Source: Acholoe squamosa
Lineage: Eukaryota > Annelida > Polychaeta > Phyllodocida > Polynoidae
Direction of reading: 5' to 3'
NCBI GenBank assembly: GCA_949317995.1
Contig: OX439052.1
Span: forward strand, 43,272,599-43,336,598
DNA: 64,000 bases
Part shown: positions 63,419-64,000 of the stretch, piece by piece
Layout: every line of letters begins with the position of its first letter
Position numbering within the stretch: the first letter of the stretch is position 1
Program-made: the position numbers and the translations under genes
Notes under the pieces: generated by a model
The model's database searches: none
Seen by the model: only the letters and a program-made list of their open reading frames with translations
Told to the model about the DNA's origin: nothing

Positions 63419-64000
63419 CTTTAATGGACGATAATGCATTAATGCATCATGCCCATTGGTCGTACTGATGCTGCATTAATGCATCATGCCCATTGGTCGT
63501 ACTGATGCTGCATTAATGCATCATGCCCATTGGTCGTACTGATGCTGCATTAATGCATCATGCCCGTTGGTCGTACTGATGCTGCATTAATGCATCATGC
63601 CCATTGGTCGTACTGATGATGCATTAATGCATCACGCCCATTGGTCGTACTGATAATGCATTAATGCATCACGCCCATTGGTCGTACTGATAATGCATTA
63701 ATGCATCACGCCCATTGGTCGTACTGATAATGCATTAATGCATCACGCCCATTGGTCGCACTGATAATGCATTAATGCATCACGCCCATTGGTCGTACTG
63801 ATAATGCATTAATGCATCACGCCCGTTGGTCGTACTGATAATGCATTAATGCATCACGCCCGTTGGTCGTACTGATGATGCATTAATGCATCATGCCCGT
63901 TGGTCGTACTGATAATGCATTAATGCATCACGCCCATTGGTCGCACTGATAGTGCATTAATGCATCACGCCCATTGGTCGTACTGATAATGCATTAATGC
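63419..64000. repeat. 37-bp satellite array derived from a GCATCATG element end
   Basis: About 15 units of 37 bp, each holding the exact palindrome ATGCATTAATGCAT followed by CATGCCCATTGGTCGTACTG. The array starts from CCCTTTAATGGACGATAATG, which is a GCATCATG element terminus, and runs off the right edge. Units group into a GATGCT/ATCATG type (left) and a GATAAT/ATCACG type (right). Confidence 0.95.

Noticed and set aside
63419-64000. CRISPR-like regularly spaced repeat
   Set aside because: Contiguous 37-bp satellite without variable spacers.

Overview
This is a stretch of a repeat-laden animal genome, with no bacterial-type gene packing, no tRNA or rRNA gene and no host protein gene that I can support. 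Almost all convincing coding capacity belongs to two LTR retroelements of the Ty3/Gypsy (Metaviridae) type, one inserted inside the other. A SINE-like 3' tail, the many short terminal-inverted-repeat elements and an envelope-bearing Gypsy-type element point to a marine invertebrate, possibly a mollusc or other lophotrochozoan. That taxonomic guess is weak inference.

Left flank (1-11,047): minisatellites (1-216, 2,053-3,230, 9,838-10,187), a (TA)n run, several MITE families, and copies of a conspicuous family of stacked hairpins built on GCATCATG/CATGATGC ('GCATCATG hairpin elements').

Centre (11,048-39,596): ELEMENT 1, plus strand, about 15.7 kb once the inner insertion is subtracted. It has 1.35-kb LTRs that differ at about three positions and a CCAT/ACCAT target duplication. 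In order it carries a 5' leader with roughly 32 copies of a 20-bp repeat; gag; pol in the -1 frame, with a slip-site-plus-hairpin arrangement at the junction; a small ORF; env with signal peptide, likely F-type fusion region and two membrane segments; an ORF on the opposite strand; and an AT-rich repeated tail before the polypurine tract. It is organised like an errantivirus/retrovirus. ELEMENT 2 (24,352-37,194, minus strand, 12.8 kb) sits inside the post-env region with a 4-bp ATAC duplication and 375-bp LTRs that look identical. It uses a tRNA-His-type primer site and encodes gag with a coiled coil and one CCHC knuckle, pol in the -1 frame with a C-terminal AT-hook, and a large third ORF of 982 codons. 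That ORF is not an envelope: it is hydrophilic and has two C2H2-like zinc fingers. A compact run of two palindromic CREs, an E-box and a DR4 lies just upstream of it. All main reading frames in both elements are open and the LTR pairs are nearly or fully identical, so both insertions are recent and may be active.

Right flank (39,597-64,000): again no genes. It holds many GCATCATG hairpin copies, several split by other MITEs; two full-length 291-bp mariner-type MITEs in opposite orientation; a 567-bp tandem duplication; a 28-bp minisatellite; 180-bp and 60-bp degenerate tandem blocks; microsatellites; and, at the right edge, a 37-bp satellite that appears to have grown out of the end of a GCATCATG element.
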